Assembly (NCBI RefSeq): GCF_900105765.1
Contig: NZ_FNTX01000001.1
Span: 124,001 to 188,000, forward strand
Direction of reading: 5' to 3'
From: Ruania alba
Lineage (GTDB): Bacteria; Actinomycetota; Actinomycetes; Actinomycetales; Beutenbergiaceae
Length of the DNA: 64,000 nucleotides
Below, in pieces: positions 9,360-17,545 of this stretch (positions are counted from its first letter, which is position 1; every line of letters begins with the position of its first letter). The position numbers were made by a program, and so were the translations under genes. The notes beneath the pieces were generated by a model. It did not search any database and had not been told where the DNA came from. It worked only from the letters and a program-made list of their open reading frames with translations.

Positions 9360-9760
9360 TGGTTGATCCCACTCGACTGCGCTCGATCCTCGATCGTGTC
9401 GCCGCCGACATCGAGCGGCTGGAAGCGCTGGGCACCGCGGAATCGGAGACGGACCTCGACGCCGCGAAGTACCGATTGGTGACGGCGATCGAAGGGCTCG
9501 CGAGTGCGGGCAGGCACGTCATCGGCTCACGAGGATTGCGGGGACCGGAGACGTACGCGGACACGTTCGTGGTGCTGGCCGAGGTAGGTTGTCTCGACGG
9601 TGAGACCTCGGACGTCGCCCAGCGGATGGCTCGATTCCGCGACCTCTTGGTCCACGGGTACGCCGAGATCGACGACGACCAGGTGCGGCAGATCCTCCGT
9701 TCGCACCTGGGTGATCTGAAGCGCCTTGTCGGCGCTCTGGCGGCGACGGCGACACGATGA
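9359..9760 (+). CDS. hepT: HEPN-domain toxin (HepT-like, DUF86)
   Basis: All-alpha HEPN protein of 133 residues with the catalytic RNase signature R94-x4-H99-x-Y101 (RDLLVHGY) intact, so the toxin should be active. HepT proteins cleave RNA (tRNA in characterised cases) when not modified by MntA. Its ATG overlaps the antitoxin stop, giving a two-gene unit. No phage or plasmid genes are nearby, so this is a chromosomal pair inserted between metabolic genes. Confidence 0.88.
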   Translation: MVDPTRLRSILDRVAADIERLEALGTAESETDLDAAKYRLVTAIEGLASAGRHVIGSRGLRGPETYADTFVVLAEVGCLDGETSDVAQRMARFRDLLVHGYAEIDDDQVRQILRSHLGDLKRLVGALAATATR

Positions 9761-9819
9761 TCGAGGTCCACAGCCCGTAGCGTTCCCATCCGAACTGTCC
9801 GTGGCTGCGAACCACGAGC

Positions 9820-11442
9820 ATGCCAGGAACTCGTGGCCGTCGCGCCGCTGCCCCGTCCCGTCTTCCGCGCGCCCGCCATGCGCTGACCGGGGTTGTCTCC
9901 GCGGCCGCCGGGATCGGGGTGGCGCACACCGTCGCGGCCCTCACCGTGCCCGCTGCCTCGCCGCTGCTGGCGGTGGGCAGCGTAGCGATCGATGCCGCAC
10001 CCACTCCCGTGAAGGAGTTCGCGGTCCGTACGTTCGGCAATGCCGACAAGCCGGTGCTGCTGGCCGGGATGGCGGTCGTCCTCATCCTGCTGACGGCGAC
10101 CCTGGGCCTGCTGGCCAGCCGTCGCCCTTGGGTGGGGGTGACCGGGATGCTGGCCCTCGGTGCCGTGGCCGCAGCTGCCGCCCTGACGCGAACGCCTGGC
10201 GTGCTGGCTGCGGTGCCGGGCGCTGTAGCGGGCGCAGTGGCGGCCGCGGGGATGCTCTGGGTGCTGGCTGGTCTCCGAGGGCGGACAGGCGGAGGCGCCG
10301 ACGCCGACAGCGATGGCTCGCCAGTCTCGGAGTCCCCTCTGGACGGCCCGCATGTGCGGACCGGGCGGTTCGTCCCGAGCCGTCGCGGTGTACTGATCGG
10401 TGGACCTACCCTGCTCGCGGCGGCCGGGGTCGGTGGTGGCGCGCTCCTCACCGGCCTGCGCAGTGGGGATGCAGCGCTCGGTCGTGACCTCGTCCTGCCC
10501 GAGGCTGCCGACCCTGCGGCGGCACTGCCGGGTGGTGTCCAGCTCGAGGTGCCCGGGATGACGCCCTTCCGAACCGCTTCGGACGACTTCTACCGCGTGG
10601 ACATCGCCCTGAGCACCCCGCGGATCGATGTGGATACGTGGTCCTTGCCCATCGGTGGGCTCGTCGACCGCCCGGTCACGCTGCTCTACCAGGACATCCT
10701 CGACATGCCGCTCACCGAGCGGTGGATCACGCTGACCTGCGTCTCCAACCCGGTGGGTGGTCCGTACGTGAGCACGGGTCGATGGCTCGGAGTCCCGCTG
10801 GTGGATCTTCTCGAGCAGGTGGGCGTGCAGCCGGAGGCCGACCAGATCTTCACCGAGAGTGCCGACGGCCTGACCATGAGCATCCCCCTGGCAGCCGCCA
10901 CCGACGGCCGCGACGCCATGCTGGTGGTGGGGCTCAACGGGGAGCAACTCCCGGTCGAGCGAGGTTTCCCCGCACGGTTGATCGTGCCCGGATTGTTCGG
11001 CTTTGTCTCGGCGGCGAAGTGGCTCACGGATCTGCGGCTGTCCACCTATGCCGCCGATCAGGCGTACTGGACCGAACGAGGGTGGGCGACCGATGCCCCG
11101 GTGCTCACCCAGGCCCGCATCGACGTACCGGGATCGTTGGAGCGTGTGCCGGCCGGTCAGGTGACGATGGCCGGCGTTGCGTGGGCGCAGCAACGCGGCG
11201 TCGACATGGTCGAGGTGAGGGTGGACGGCGGACCGTGGCAGGCCGCCGAGCTCGCCGCCGATGGCGGTGCGGACCTGTGGCGTCAGTGGCAGTTCACCTG
11301 GGAGAGCACGGGAACCGGGCGGCATGACGTGCAGGTCCGAGCTACGGACAGCACCGGTGCGACCCAACCGGAGGAACGGACCGATCCGGTGCCGGACGGC
11401 GCACGGGGATGGCACTCCATCGCCTTCATGGTCGAGGACTGA
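9820..11442 (+). CDS. Membrane-anchored molybdopterin-dependent oxidoreductase (sulfite-oxidase/YedY-like)
   Basis: 540-residue protein with about four N-terminal transmembrane helices (roughly residues 20-45, 85-107, 110-130, 133-155), then an extracytoplasmic sulfite-oxidase-fold domain. After a second short hydrophobic segment (RRGVLIGGPTLLAAAGVGGG) come the MoCo-binding region with the expected cysteine ligand near residue 307 (ITLTCVSNPVGG), and a C-terminal Mo-co dimerisation (Ig-like) domain with VDMVEVRVDGGPW. Physiological substrate unknown; relatives reduce methionine sulfoxide or oxidise sulfite. An in-frame stop at 9778 limits the start; ATG 9820 is the first ATG but has no clear ribosome binding site. 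A fasciclin lipoprotein follows, a pairing frequent in actinobacteria. Confidence 0.88.
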   Translation: MPGTRGRRAAAPSRLPRARHALTGVVSAAAGIGVAHTVAALTVPAASPLLAVGSVAIDAAPTPVKEFAVRTFGNADKPVLLAGMAVVLILLTATLGLLASRRPWVGVTGMLALGAVAAAAALTRTPGVLAAVPGAVAGAVAAAGMLWVLAGLRGRTGGGADADSDGSPVSESPLDGPHVRTGRFVPSRRGVLIGGPTLLAAAGVGGGALLTGLRSGDAALGRDLVLPEAADPAAALPGGVQLEVPGMTPFRTASDDFYRVDIALSTPRIDVDTWSLPIGGLVDRPVTLLYQDILDMPLTERWITLTCVSNPVGGPYVSTGRWLGVPLVDLLEQVGVQPEADQIFTESADGLTMSIPLAAATDGRDAMLVVGLNGEQLPVERGFPARLIVPGLFGFVSAAKWLTDLRLSTYAADQAYWTERGWATDAPVLTQARIDVPGSLERVPAGQVTMAGVAWAQQRGVDMVEVRVDGGPWQAAELAADGGADLWRQWQFTWESTGTGRHDVQVRATDSTGATQPEERTDPVPDGARGWHSIAFMVED

Positions 11443-11562
11443 ACCGGCTAGACCGAAAACTCTGTGCGATCAGGACCCATCCGGTCCCGCACGGGCTCCG
11501 AACCCCTCCTGACAGACCCACAGATGACTGACACTCAGTCGCCCGATCCAAGGAGAATGACC

Positions 11563-12222
11563 GTGAAGATCCGCACTCTGGCGCCGGCCCTGACCATCGC
11601 GGCCGCCCTGACCCTGGCCGCCTGCTCGGGCGGCGAGACCGACACCGACGGTACCGAGACCGGTGCCGAAGAGACCACCTCCGAGGAGACAGCCGAGGAG
11701 CCCGCCGAGGAGCCGACCGAGGAAGAGGCGGAAGCGGTGGCTGCTCAGTTCGGCCCCGCGTGCGCCGACATCCCCGCCGATGGCCCGGGAAGCTTCGACG
11801 GGATGGCGCAAGACCCGGTCGCCACCGCGGCGAGCAACAACCCCGCGCTGTCCACCCTGGTGGACATGGTGACTCTCGCCGAGCTGGGTGACACCCTGAA
11901 CGGCGCGGAGGACATCACGGTGTTCGCCCCGGCGAACGCCGCCTTCGAGGCGCTGCCGGCCGAGACCGTCGAGGCAGCACAGGCCGACCCGTCCGGACTG
12001 CTGACCCAAGTCCTGACCTACCACGTGGTGCCGGAGCGGCTTGCCCCGGAGGACCTCGCGGGCACCTTCGAGACCCTGCAGGGTGCGGAACTGACCGTGG
12101 AGGGCTCCGGTGAGGACTTCACCGTCGGTGCCGACGGCGCTGCCGTGGTGTGCGGGAACGTGCAGACCGCCAACGCCACCGTCTACATCATCGATGGGGT
12201 ACTGCTTCCGCCGAGCGAGTGA
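11563..12222 (+). CDS. Fasciclin (FAS1) domain lipoprotein
   Basis: Secreted, lipid-anchored protein. Signal peptide with lipobox LAAC (Cys about residue 21), then a 45-residue Glu/Thr-rich spacer (TEETGAEETTSEETAEEPAEE-like acidic run) and one FAS1 domain (ATAASNNPALSTLVDMV, TVFAPANAAFEALP, LTYHVVPERL, NATVYIIDGVLLP). FAS1 domains mediate adhesion or protein contact. I choose GTG 11563 because AAGGAG lies seven bases upstream; ATG 11557 is in frame but only one base from that site. It may partner the molybdoenzyme upstream. A strong terminator hairpin closes the gene. Confidence 0.9.
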   Translation: MKIRTLAPALTIAAALTLAACSGGETDTDGTETGAEETTSEETAEEPAEEPTEEEAEAVAAQFGPACADIPADGPGSFDGMAQDPVATAASNNPALSTLVDMVTLAELGDTLNGAEDITVFAPANAAFEALPAETVEAAQADPSGLLTQVLTYHVVPERLAPEDLAGTFETLQGAELTVEGSGEDFTVGADGAAVVCGNVQTANATVYIIDGVLLPPSE

Positions 12223-12249
12223 TCGCAGGCTCGACTGATACGCACACGC

Positions 12250-12288
12250 ACGATGGCGCCGGGACCCGAGAGGTCCCGGCGCCATCGT
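12250..12288 (+). terminator. Intrinsic terminator-like hairpin after the fasciclin gene
   Basis: Perfect 17-bp stem (12250-12266 pairing with 12272-12288, core GATGGCGCCGGGACC) around the five-base loop CGAGA, 28 bases after the stop. The T-rich tail is short. Confidence 0.85.
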
Positions 12289-12475
12289 CGTCCTGACGAA
12301 CAATCGGCATCACGGGCACCCGTCCGTGTGATCTTCACCAGCGTCGAGGTGACAATTCGCCGGCAACTGACATACCGAGTGCGGTCTGAACCACGGCGGT
12401 AGGTCACTCTGCCGAACCTGTGTCAGACCTGCCGGGTGGATTCCTCGCCCGTCCCAGCACGTGACCGGGCGGTCC

Positions 12476-12500
12476 GAGAAACCGGTCTCTCGCCTATAGT
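12476..12500 (+). promoter_or_regulatory. Palindromic operator and -10 box upstream of the Gfo/Idh-rhaM genes
   Basis: GAGAAACCGGTCTCTC (12476-12491) is palindromic at 14 of 16 positions and lies immediately before a -10 box TATAGT (12495-12500); the -35 is poor. Likely repressor site over the promoter spacer. Different in sequence from the rhaI operator. Confidence 0.5.
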
Positions 12501-12543
12501 GGTGCACTGTCCGTCCCGGACCCGACCACTGGAGAAGTCCACG

Positions 12544-13872
12544 ATGACCACTCGCCGCCGTTACGCCGTCGCCGGAACGGGTACCCGTTCCACGATGTAC
12601 CTCAGCTCTCTCACCGACGCCTACGCCCACGTCGGCGAGCTCGTTGCGGTGTGCGAGCCGAACCCGGCGCGTGCCGCCTATCACGGCGCAGACCTCTCCT
12701 TCGACGTGCCCCGCTACGAGGCGGCCGACCTGGAGCGGATGATCGCCGAGCAGCGCATCGACCGCGTGGTGGTGACCTCCCCGGACCACTCGCACGCCGA
12801 CCTGGTGGCACGATCCATGCGCGCCGGTGCGGACGTCGTCGTGGAGAAGCCGCTCACCACCACGGCCGAGGGGGTGCGCGTGATCACTGAGACGATGCGC
12901 GAGACGGGCCGTGACCTGGTGATGACGTTCAACTACCGGTATTCCCCGCGCAACTCCGAGCTGCGCCGGGTGATCGCCGGCGGTGAGATCGGTCGGGTCC
13001 TCTCGGTCCACTTCGAGTGGGCCCTCGACACGGTGCACGGCGCGGACTACTTCCGCCGCTGGCACCGCCAGAAGGACAACTCCGGGGGCCTCCTGGTGCA
13101 CAAGTCCTCCCACCACTTCGACCTGGTGAACTGGTGGATCGGCGCCAGCCCCGCCCGTGTCTACGCCACGGGCGGGCTGAAGTTCTACGGGCCCGACGGC
13201 GCAGGTGCGGCAGGTGCAGGCGAGCGGCCGGCGAAGGGCCGGGACGCCGTCGCTGGGGACCCCTGGGCGATCAACATGGCCGCCGACCCCAAGCTCAAGG
13301 CGCTCTACCTGGACGCCGAGGAACACGACGGGTACGTGCGAGATCAGGACGTCTTCACCCCCGGGATCACCATCGAGGACAACCTCGGCCTCACCGTGGA
13401 CTACGCCAATGGTGCGTTCCTCACCTACTCGCTGAACGCGCACGCCCCGTGGGAGGGCTACCGGGTCACCGTGAACGGCACCGAGGGCCGCGCCGAGCTC
13501 GACGTGGTCGAGCGTGGGTGGGTGGACAACCCGAACGTGGTGGACCCCTCCGCCACCCCCGACGGCGCCGCCGGCGATCAGGTGCGCCCGACGGGGGAGC
13601 GGCTGGTGGTGCAGCGGCACTGGGAGCCGGCCCGTGAGGTGGTCATCCCGATGGGGGCCGGCAGTCACGGCGGTGGCGATGCGATCCTGCTGCGGGACAT
13701 CTTCGAACCCGGCACCCAGGACGATCCGCTCGGGCGCGCCTCGGGCGTGCTGGACGGGGTGCGTGCCGTCAGTGTAGGAATCGCTGGGAACATCTCGCTC
13801 GCCGAGGGGCGTCCGGTGGCTGTGGAGGAGCTGGCACTGGGCGTGGACCTCGCCGAGCAGGACCTGACCTAG
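12544..13872 (+). CDS. Gfo/Idh/MocA-family oxidoreductase
   Basis: NAD(P)-dependent sugar or cyclitol oxidoreductase, 442 residues. N-terminal Rossmann domain begins RRRYAVAGTGTRSTMYL and carries the family EKP motif (VVVEKPLTTT); the C-terminal alpha/beta domain contains GGLLVHKSSHHFDLVNWW with the conserved D/H pair. ATG 12544 has GGAG nine bases upstream. Thirteen bases separate it from the rhamnose mutarotase gene, so the pair is one operon. Co-transcription suggests a role with rhamnose or a rhamnose-containing glycan (inference); the substrate is not evident from sequence. Confidence 0.88.
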   Translation: MTTRRRYAVAGTGTRSTMYLSSLTDAYAHVGELVAVCEPNPARAAYHGADLSFDVPRYEAADLERMIAEQRIDRVVVTSPDHSHADLVARSMRAGADVVVEKPLTTTAEGVRVITETMRETGRDLVMTFNYRYSPRNSELRRVIAGGEIGRVLSVHFEWALDTVHGADYFRRWHRQKDNSGGLLVHKSSHHFDLVNWWIGASPARVYATGGLKFYGPDGAGAAGAGERPAKGRDAVAGDPWAINMAADPKLKALYLDAEEHDGYVRDQDVFTPGITIEDNLGLTVDYANGAFLTYSLNAHAPWEGYRVTVNGTEGRAELDVVERGWVDNPNVVDPSATPDGAAGDQVRPTGERLVVQRHWEPAREVVIPMGAGSHGGGDAILLRDIFEPGTQDDPLGRASGVLDGVRAVSVGIAGNISLAEGRPVAVEELALGVDLAEQDLT

Positions 13873-13885
13873 GAGGAGCGCACAG

Positions 13886-14236
13886 ATGCCCCGGTACTGC
13901 TTCATCAATCGGGTACGGCCCGACCGGATCGCCGAGTACACCGAAGCGCATGCCGCGGTGTGGCCGGAGATGCTGGAGGCGCTGCGCGACTCCGGCTGGC
14001 GCAACTACCAGCTGTACCTGGCCCCGGACGGGCTGCTCGTGGGGCACTTCGAGGCTGACGACTACGAGGCGGCCCAGGCGGCGATGGCCAAGACCGCCGT
14101 GAACGAGCGGTGGCAGGCGGGCATGGAGCGATTCTTCACCAACCCTGGCAACCCCGACGAGGGGTTCGAGCTGCTACCGGAGGTCTTCAGCCTGGAGGAC
14201 CAGCTCGAGGCGAACGGACTGCCCACCGAGATCTGA
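13886..14236 (+). CDS. rhaM: L-rhamnose mutarotase
   Basis: Equilibrates alpha and beta anomers of L-rhamnose. 116 residues, close to the usual ~104-110, with the family signatures RYCFINRVRPDRIAEY near the N-terminus, HAAVWPEMLEALRDSGWRNYQLYL (split here: WPEMLEAL, then NYQLYL) and ADDYEAAQAAMAK. A very good ribosome binding site (GGAGGAG) precedes the ATG. It sits 5 kb from the main rhamnose operon and with an oxidoreductase gene, not with rhaI/rhaB. Confidence 0.93.
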   Translation: MPRYCFINRVRPDRIAEYTEAHAAVWPEMLEALRDSGWRNYQLYLAPDGLLVGHFEADDYEAAQAAMAKTAVNERWQAGMERFFTNPGNPDEGFELLPEVFSLEDQLEANGLPTEI

Positions 14237-14299
14237 CGATCCGGTGACGGATGCGCGCTAGGGCCACGGACATGTGGTCGGCCACCGTACGGTCGTGCC

Positions 14300-15088
14300 A
14301 TGAGGCGACTCGGGGTGGCGGCGGTGCTGTCCGGGATGCTGCTTGTGGCGTGCGCGGCACCGGCCGATGAGCCGACGCCCGAACCAACCGTGCAGCCCAC
14401 GGCGGTACGCAGTGGCAGCGCGTCGCCGTCCGAGGCGGAGCCACCGCCCGGTCTCGAGCCGGCAGCGGTCGAGGAGTCCTTCACCTGCCTGACCGAGCTC
14501 CCGGCCTCGCAATGGCTGGTCGATGAGGAGGCAGGGATCGCCGGGGCCCTGGCCGGTTCCGGCGAGACCCTGGTGATCCTGAGCCGCCAGGTGAACGGCG
14601 ACCTGTGCTCGTGGGCCTTCTTCGCCGAGCAGCTCACCGACGCCGGCTACCAGGTCGGGCTGCCCAGCTACCGGTCCGGTGACCCGATCGCGCTGCAACT
14701 GGGGCTCGCGGCGACCGCGCGGGAGCAGGGGGTCGAGGATGTGCTGCTCGTGGGTGCCTCGATGGGTGGGACCTACGCGCTGGGCGCCGCGGCAGTGATG
14801 GACCCAGCGCCGGCGGGCGTGGTCGCACTCTCCCCGCCGTCCGAGTTCGACCCGCCGGGGCCGGCGCCCGTGGTGGACGCCGTGGCGGCTGCTGACGAGT
14901 TGGCGGCACCGCTGCTGGTGTTGGTCGGCGCCGAGGACGCGGCCTTCGTCGGGCCGGCCGAGTCGATCGGTGCGGCTGCCGGGGTGGACCCGGTGGTGCT
15001 GGAGGCCGATGAGCACGGGATTGCGCTCGTGCGGGAGCACGATGACGTGCGCCAGCAGGTGGTCGACTTCATCGCCGATCCACGCTGA
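14300..15088 (+). CDS. Alpha/beta-hydrolase lipoprotein
   Basis: Putative lipid-anchored serine hydrolase of 262 residues. Signal peptide ends in lipobox LVAC (Cys18), followed by a Pro/Ser/Glu-rich linker to about residue 60. The nucleophile elbow is GASMGG with Ser154; later AEDAAFV and DEHGIALV supply likely Asp and His of the triad. Substrate unknown. Monocistronic by position, with a convergent small membrane protein to its right. Confidence 0.8.
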   Translation: MRRLGVAAVLSGMLLVACAAPADEPTPEPTVQPTAVRSGSASPSEAEPPPGLEPAAVEESFTCLTELPASQWLVDEEAGIAGALAGSGETLVILSRQVNGDLCSWAFFAEQLTDAGYQVGLPSYRSGDPIALQLGLAATAREQGVEDVLLVGASMGGTYALGAAAVMDPAPAGVVALSPPSEFDPPGPAPVVDAVAAADELAAPLLVLVGAEDAAFVGPAESIGAAAGVDPVVLEADEHGIALVREHDDVRQQVVDFIADPR

Positions 15089-15101
15089 GAGCGGCCGCGC
15101 G

Positions 15102-15446
15102 TCAGCCGTTCGACAGGGCGATGAGCAGGGCGGCGACCATGACCAGCAGGGCGACGCCGGCGATGCTGAACGCACCGGCGCGGAGACGTTGCGGGAGTGC
15201 GAACGGCAGGCTGCAGACCAGCACGAACCCGAGCACGAGAAGTGCGACGGTGCCGACGATCCGCGAGTATCCGTGCGGGTCGGTCATCGGGTCGGTGGAT
15301 AGATAGGACGAGACCACCGTCTGGCCCACGAGGAGGAAGGGCACCGCGGCCACCCCGCTGATCACCAGCGCGACGATCCGGCCTGCGGCCCAACGAGCGG
15401 GTTCCGGGGGTCGGCCATCCGGGTAGCGCGGGTCGAACTCGGTCAT
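15102..15446 (-). CDS. Small membrane protein, function unknown
   Basis: 114 residues. A short Pro/Arg-rich cytoplasmic N-terminus (FDPRYPDGRPPEPARW) precedes three predicted transmembrane helices at about residues 25-46, 63-83 and 90-110. No family recognised. Convergent with the lipoprotein hydrolase (13-base gap) and divergent from the Rpn-family gene. Confidence 0.65.
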   Translation of the reverse strand: MTEFDPRYPDGRPPEPARWAAGRIVALVISGVAAVPFLLVGQTVVSSYLSTDPMTDPHGYSRIVGTVALLVLGFVLVCSLPFALPQRLRAGAFSIAGVALLVMVAALLIALSNG

Positions 15447-15550
15447 GGTTCGTCACGATAGCGAATGACCCACGCACCGGAACAAGGGGGCTATCAACTG
15501 GCTGTGGATGACTGCTGCGGCGCGTGGTTGTTCGTGCCTACAGTGCGGCG

Positions 15551-16540
15551 GTGGCACAAGGTCGAGGCAGCAGTGGTCCGCATCCGCACGACGCGCTGTT
15601 CCGAGCGGTGGTCGGGATTCCAGAGCATGCCGCCTCCGTGCTGGCTTCAGTTCTCGCTCCGGAACTCGTCGGCCGGTTGGAACTCGAAGGGTTGCGTCCC
15701 GAGTCGGGCGACTTCGTGGACGAGGACATGCAGTCGCGCCATAGTGACCTACTGTTCACCACGCGCATGAACGGCCACCCGGCGCACGTTCTCGTACTCG
15801 TTGAGCACCAATCCAGCCCGGATCGGTGGATGGCGCTGCGAATCCTGGACTACACCACCCGAATCTGGGGGCGGCACCGCTCCCAGGAGCCCGGCGATCC
15901 GCTCTTGCCAGCCGTGCTGCCGGTGGTGATCTACCAGGGGAGGCGCCGCTGGAATGCCCCGACGAGTGTGGACGGGTTGTACGACCCCGAGAGTGCGCGT
16001 GCCTTGGGGTCGTTACTGCCACGGCACGAGTTTGTGCTGCACGACCTGACCGGCGTGAACATTCAGGACCTTCTCGCAGCCCCGTTGACGCCGGCTGCCC
16101 GGCTCGCGCTGGCCATGTTGAGGTTCGCGCCGCGCCAGGAGCACCTGGCCGGCGTGCTGGAGCAGTTCACTCCGGATGTGTTGGATCTGGTGCACCGAGC
16201 CGGGGCAGATCGGATGTTCGCGACTATCATGGAGTACGCCTTCCAGGTCAGTGATACTCCGCCAGCGCAGTTGCGTCGGTTCTTCGAGGATCTGGGTCCA
16301 GATGCACAGGAGGCATATATGTCCACCACGCTCGAACGAGGACGCGCCGAAGGGCGGGCTGAAGGCCGAGCTGAAGGGCGAGCACGGGAGGCCCGTCTGC
16401 TGGCGCGCTTGCTGGCCACCCAGTTCGGTCCTCTCACCGCAGCGCAGACCGAGCGAGTGACAGGCGCAACATCCGAGCAACTCGATGCCTGGGTAGACAG
16501 GCTCGCCGAGGCGACGGGCATCGACGACGTCCTTCGCTGA
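15551..16540 (+). CDS. Rpn-family recombination-promoting nuclease / putative transposase
   Basis: PD-(D/E)XK-fold nuclease of the Rpn (transposase_31/YhgA-like) family, 329 residues. Starts with PHDALFRAVVGIPEHAAS; the catalytic core is SRHSDLLFTTR followed by VLVLVEHQSSPD (D, then E-x-Q), with YQGRRRW further on. Near residues 265-285 the chain runs through repeated EGRA units, a charged linker typical of this family. E. coli RpnA promotes RecA-independent recombination and is a calcium-stimulated DNase; a defence role has been proposed. A TACAGT box ends seven bases before GTG 15551, so the mRNA may be leaderless; an in-frame GTG at 15524 is the alternative start. No inverted repeats bracket it. 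Confidence 0.85.
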   Translation: MAQGRGSSGPHPHDALFRAVVGIPEHAASVLASVLAPELVGRLELEGLRPESGDFVDEDMQSRHSDLLFTTRMNGHPAHVLVLVEHQSSPDRWMALRILDYTTRIWGRHRSQEPGDPLLPAVLPVVIYQGRRRWNAPTSVDGLYDPESARALGSLLPRHEFVLHDLTGVNIQDLLAAPLTPAARLALAMLRFAPRQEHLAGVLEQFTPDVLDLVHRAGADRMFATIMEYAFQVSDTPPAQLRRFFEDLGPDAQEAYMSTTLERGRAEGRAEGRAEGRAREARLLARLLATQFGPLTAAQTERVTGATSEQLDAWVDRLAEATGIDDVLR

Positions 16541-16586
16541 CCCGGAGAAGTGCCGAACTCTTCCGGTCGACACTTCGCGCCCAGCC

Positions 16587-16625
16587 GGAAAGCGCTTGCC
16601 GTAACCGTGGGTTATCGGGCAAGAT
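16587..16625 (+). promoter_or_regulatory. Promoter with AGCGCT-type LacI box
   Basis: GGAAAGCGCTTGCC (16587-16600) is a near-perfect palindrome overlapping -35 TTGCCG (16596-16601); -10 CAAGAT lies at 16620-16625 with an 18-bp spacer. The same box type occurs at 38775 and 42289. Confidence 0.65.
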
Positions 16626-16660
16626 GGGCGCACACGCCCCCGATCTCAAGGAGTTGTCTC

Positions 16661-17443
16661 GTGCCCAAGGTCGCGCTCGTCACCGGAGGGAACCGAGGCA
16701 TCGGCCTCGGTATCACCCACGCCCTGCTTGACGAGGGGTATGCGGTGGCGATCCTCGCGACCCGCCCGGAACCGACCGAGCTCATCGCCGAGCTGAGCGA
16801 GCGAGGCGAGGTGCTCTACGTGCAGGGCTCCGTGGCGGAAACCGAGTCGCACGAGCGCTACGTCAGCGCCGCGCTCGAGCGCTGGGGCCGGATCGACCTG
16901 CTCGTGAACAACGCGGGTGTGGCACCCTCGGTGCGCGCCGACATCCTAGAGGCGGAGCCGGAGAGCTTCGACCGGGTGCTCGGCATCAACCTGCGCGGCC
17001 CGTACTTCCTCACCCAGAGGGTGGCGAATGCCATGCTCGCCGGGCGGGACAAGCAGGAGCAGCAGAGCCATACCACCGACGGTGTCGTCGGCACGATCAT
17101 CAACGTCTCCTCGGTCTCGGCCACCTTCGTCTCCACCAACCGTGGCGAGTACTGCGTCTCCAAGGCCGGCGTCGGGATGGCCACCCAGTTGTTCGCCGCC
17201 CGCCTCGCCCCGGAAGGCATCGTGGTCTACGAGGTCCGCCCGGGCGTGATCGCCACCGACATGACCGCCGGGGTGAAGGAGAAGTACGACGCCCAGTTCG
17301 CGGACGGTCTGGCCCCGATGCCCAGGTGGGGTGCGCCGTCGGACGTGGCGGGCGCCGTCGTGCAGCTCTCCGCGGGGAAGATGCCCTACTCCACCGGCGA
17401 GGTCATCAACGTCGACGGTGGGATGCACATCCCGCGTCTGTGA
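16661..17443 (+). CDS. Short-chain dehydrogenase/reductase (FabG-like)
   Basis: 260-residue classical SDR: nucleotide site VTGGNRGIGLGI, structural NNAG, active site with N-V-S-S and YCVSKAG (Tyr/Lys), and C-terminal VDGGMHIPRL. GTG 16661 has AAGGAG seven bases upstream. The operator-bearing promoter and the FAD enzyme gene that follows point to a sugar-catabolic dehydrogenase rather than fatty-acid FabG (inference). Related proteins are often labelled 3-ketoacyl-ACP reductase by similarity alone. Confidence 0.88.
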   Translation: MPKVALVTGGNRGIGLGITHALLDEGYAVAILATRPEPTELIAELSERGEVLYVQGSVAETESHERYVSAALERWGRIDLLVNNAGVAPSVRADILEAEPESFDRVLGINLRGPYFLTQRVANAMLAGRDKQEQQSHTTDGVVGTIINVSSVSATFVSTNRGEYCVSKAGVGMATQLFAARLAPEGIVVYEVRPGVIATDMTAGVKEKYDAQFADGLAPMPRWGAPSDVAGAVVQLSAGKMPYSTGEVINVDGGMHIPRL

Positions 17444-17453
17444 CCACCAGGCC

Positions 17454-17475
17454 GCACCCGACCCCCGCCGGGTGC
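17454..17475 (+). terminator. Hairpin between SDR and FAD-oxidoreductase genes
   Basis: GCACCCG (17454-17460) pairs with CGGGTGC (17469-17475) over an eight-base C-rich loop, 11 bases after the SDR stop. No T-tract; could be a weak terminator or an mRNA-processing hairpin. Confidence 0.4.
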
Positions 17476-17545
17476 CCACAATCTCGGCTATATCTCACCG
17501 AATGAGCGAGATTGCCCGCACTCGCGATGAAGGATGGCAGGACTG

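Larger units (their letters stand above)
12223..12543. other. Intergenic region between fasciclin and Gfo/Idh genes
   Basis: 321 bases. The left part holds the terminator at 12250-12288 and the right end holds the operator/promoter at 12476-12500. I see no gene, RNA motif or further repeat in 12290-12475. Confidence 0.6.

Noticed and set aside
16340-16400. Repeated GCCGAAGGGCGGGC-like units in the Rpn-family gene as a CRISPR or VNTR
   Set aside because: They encode an in-frame EGRA linker common to this protein family and have no spacers.
15524-16540. Rpn-family gene as an active transposon
   Set aside because: No terminal inverted repeats or target duplications are visible around it.
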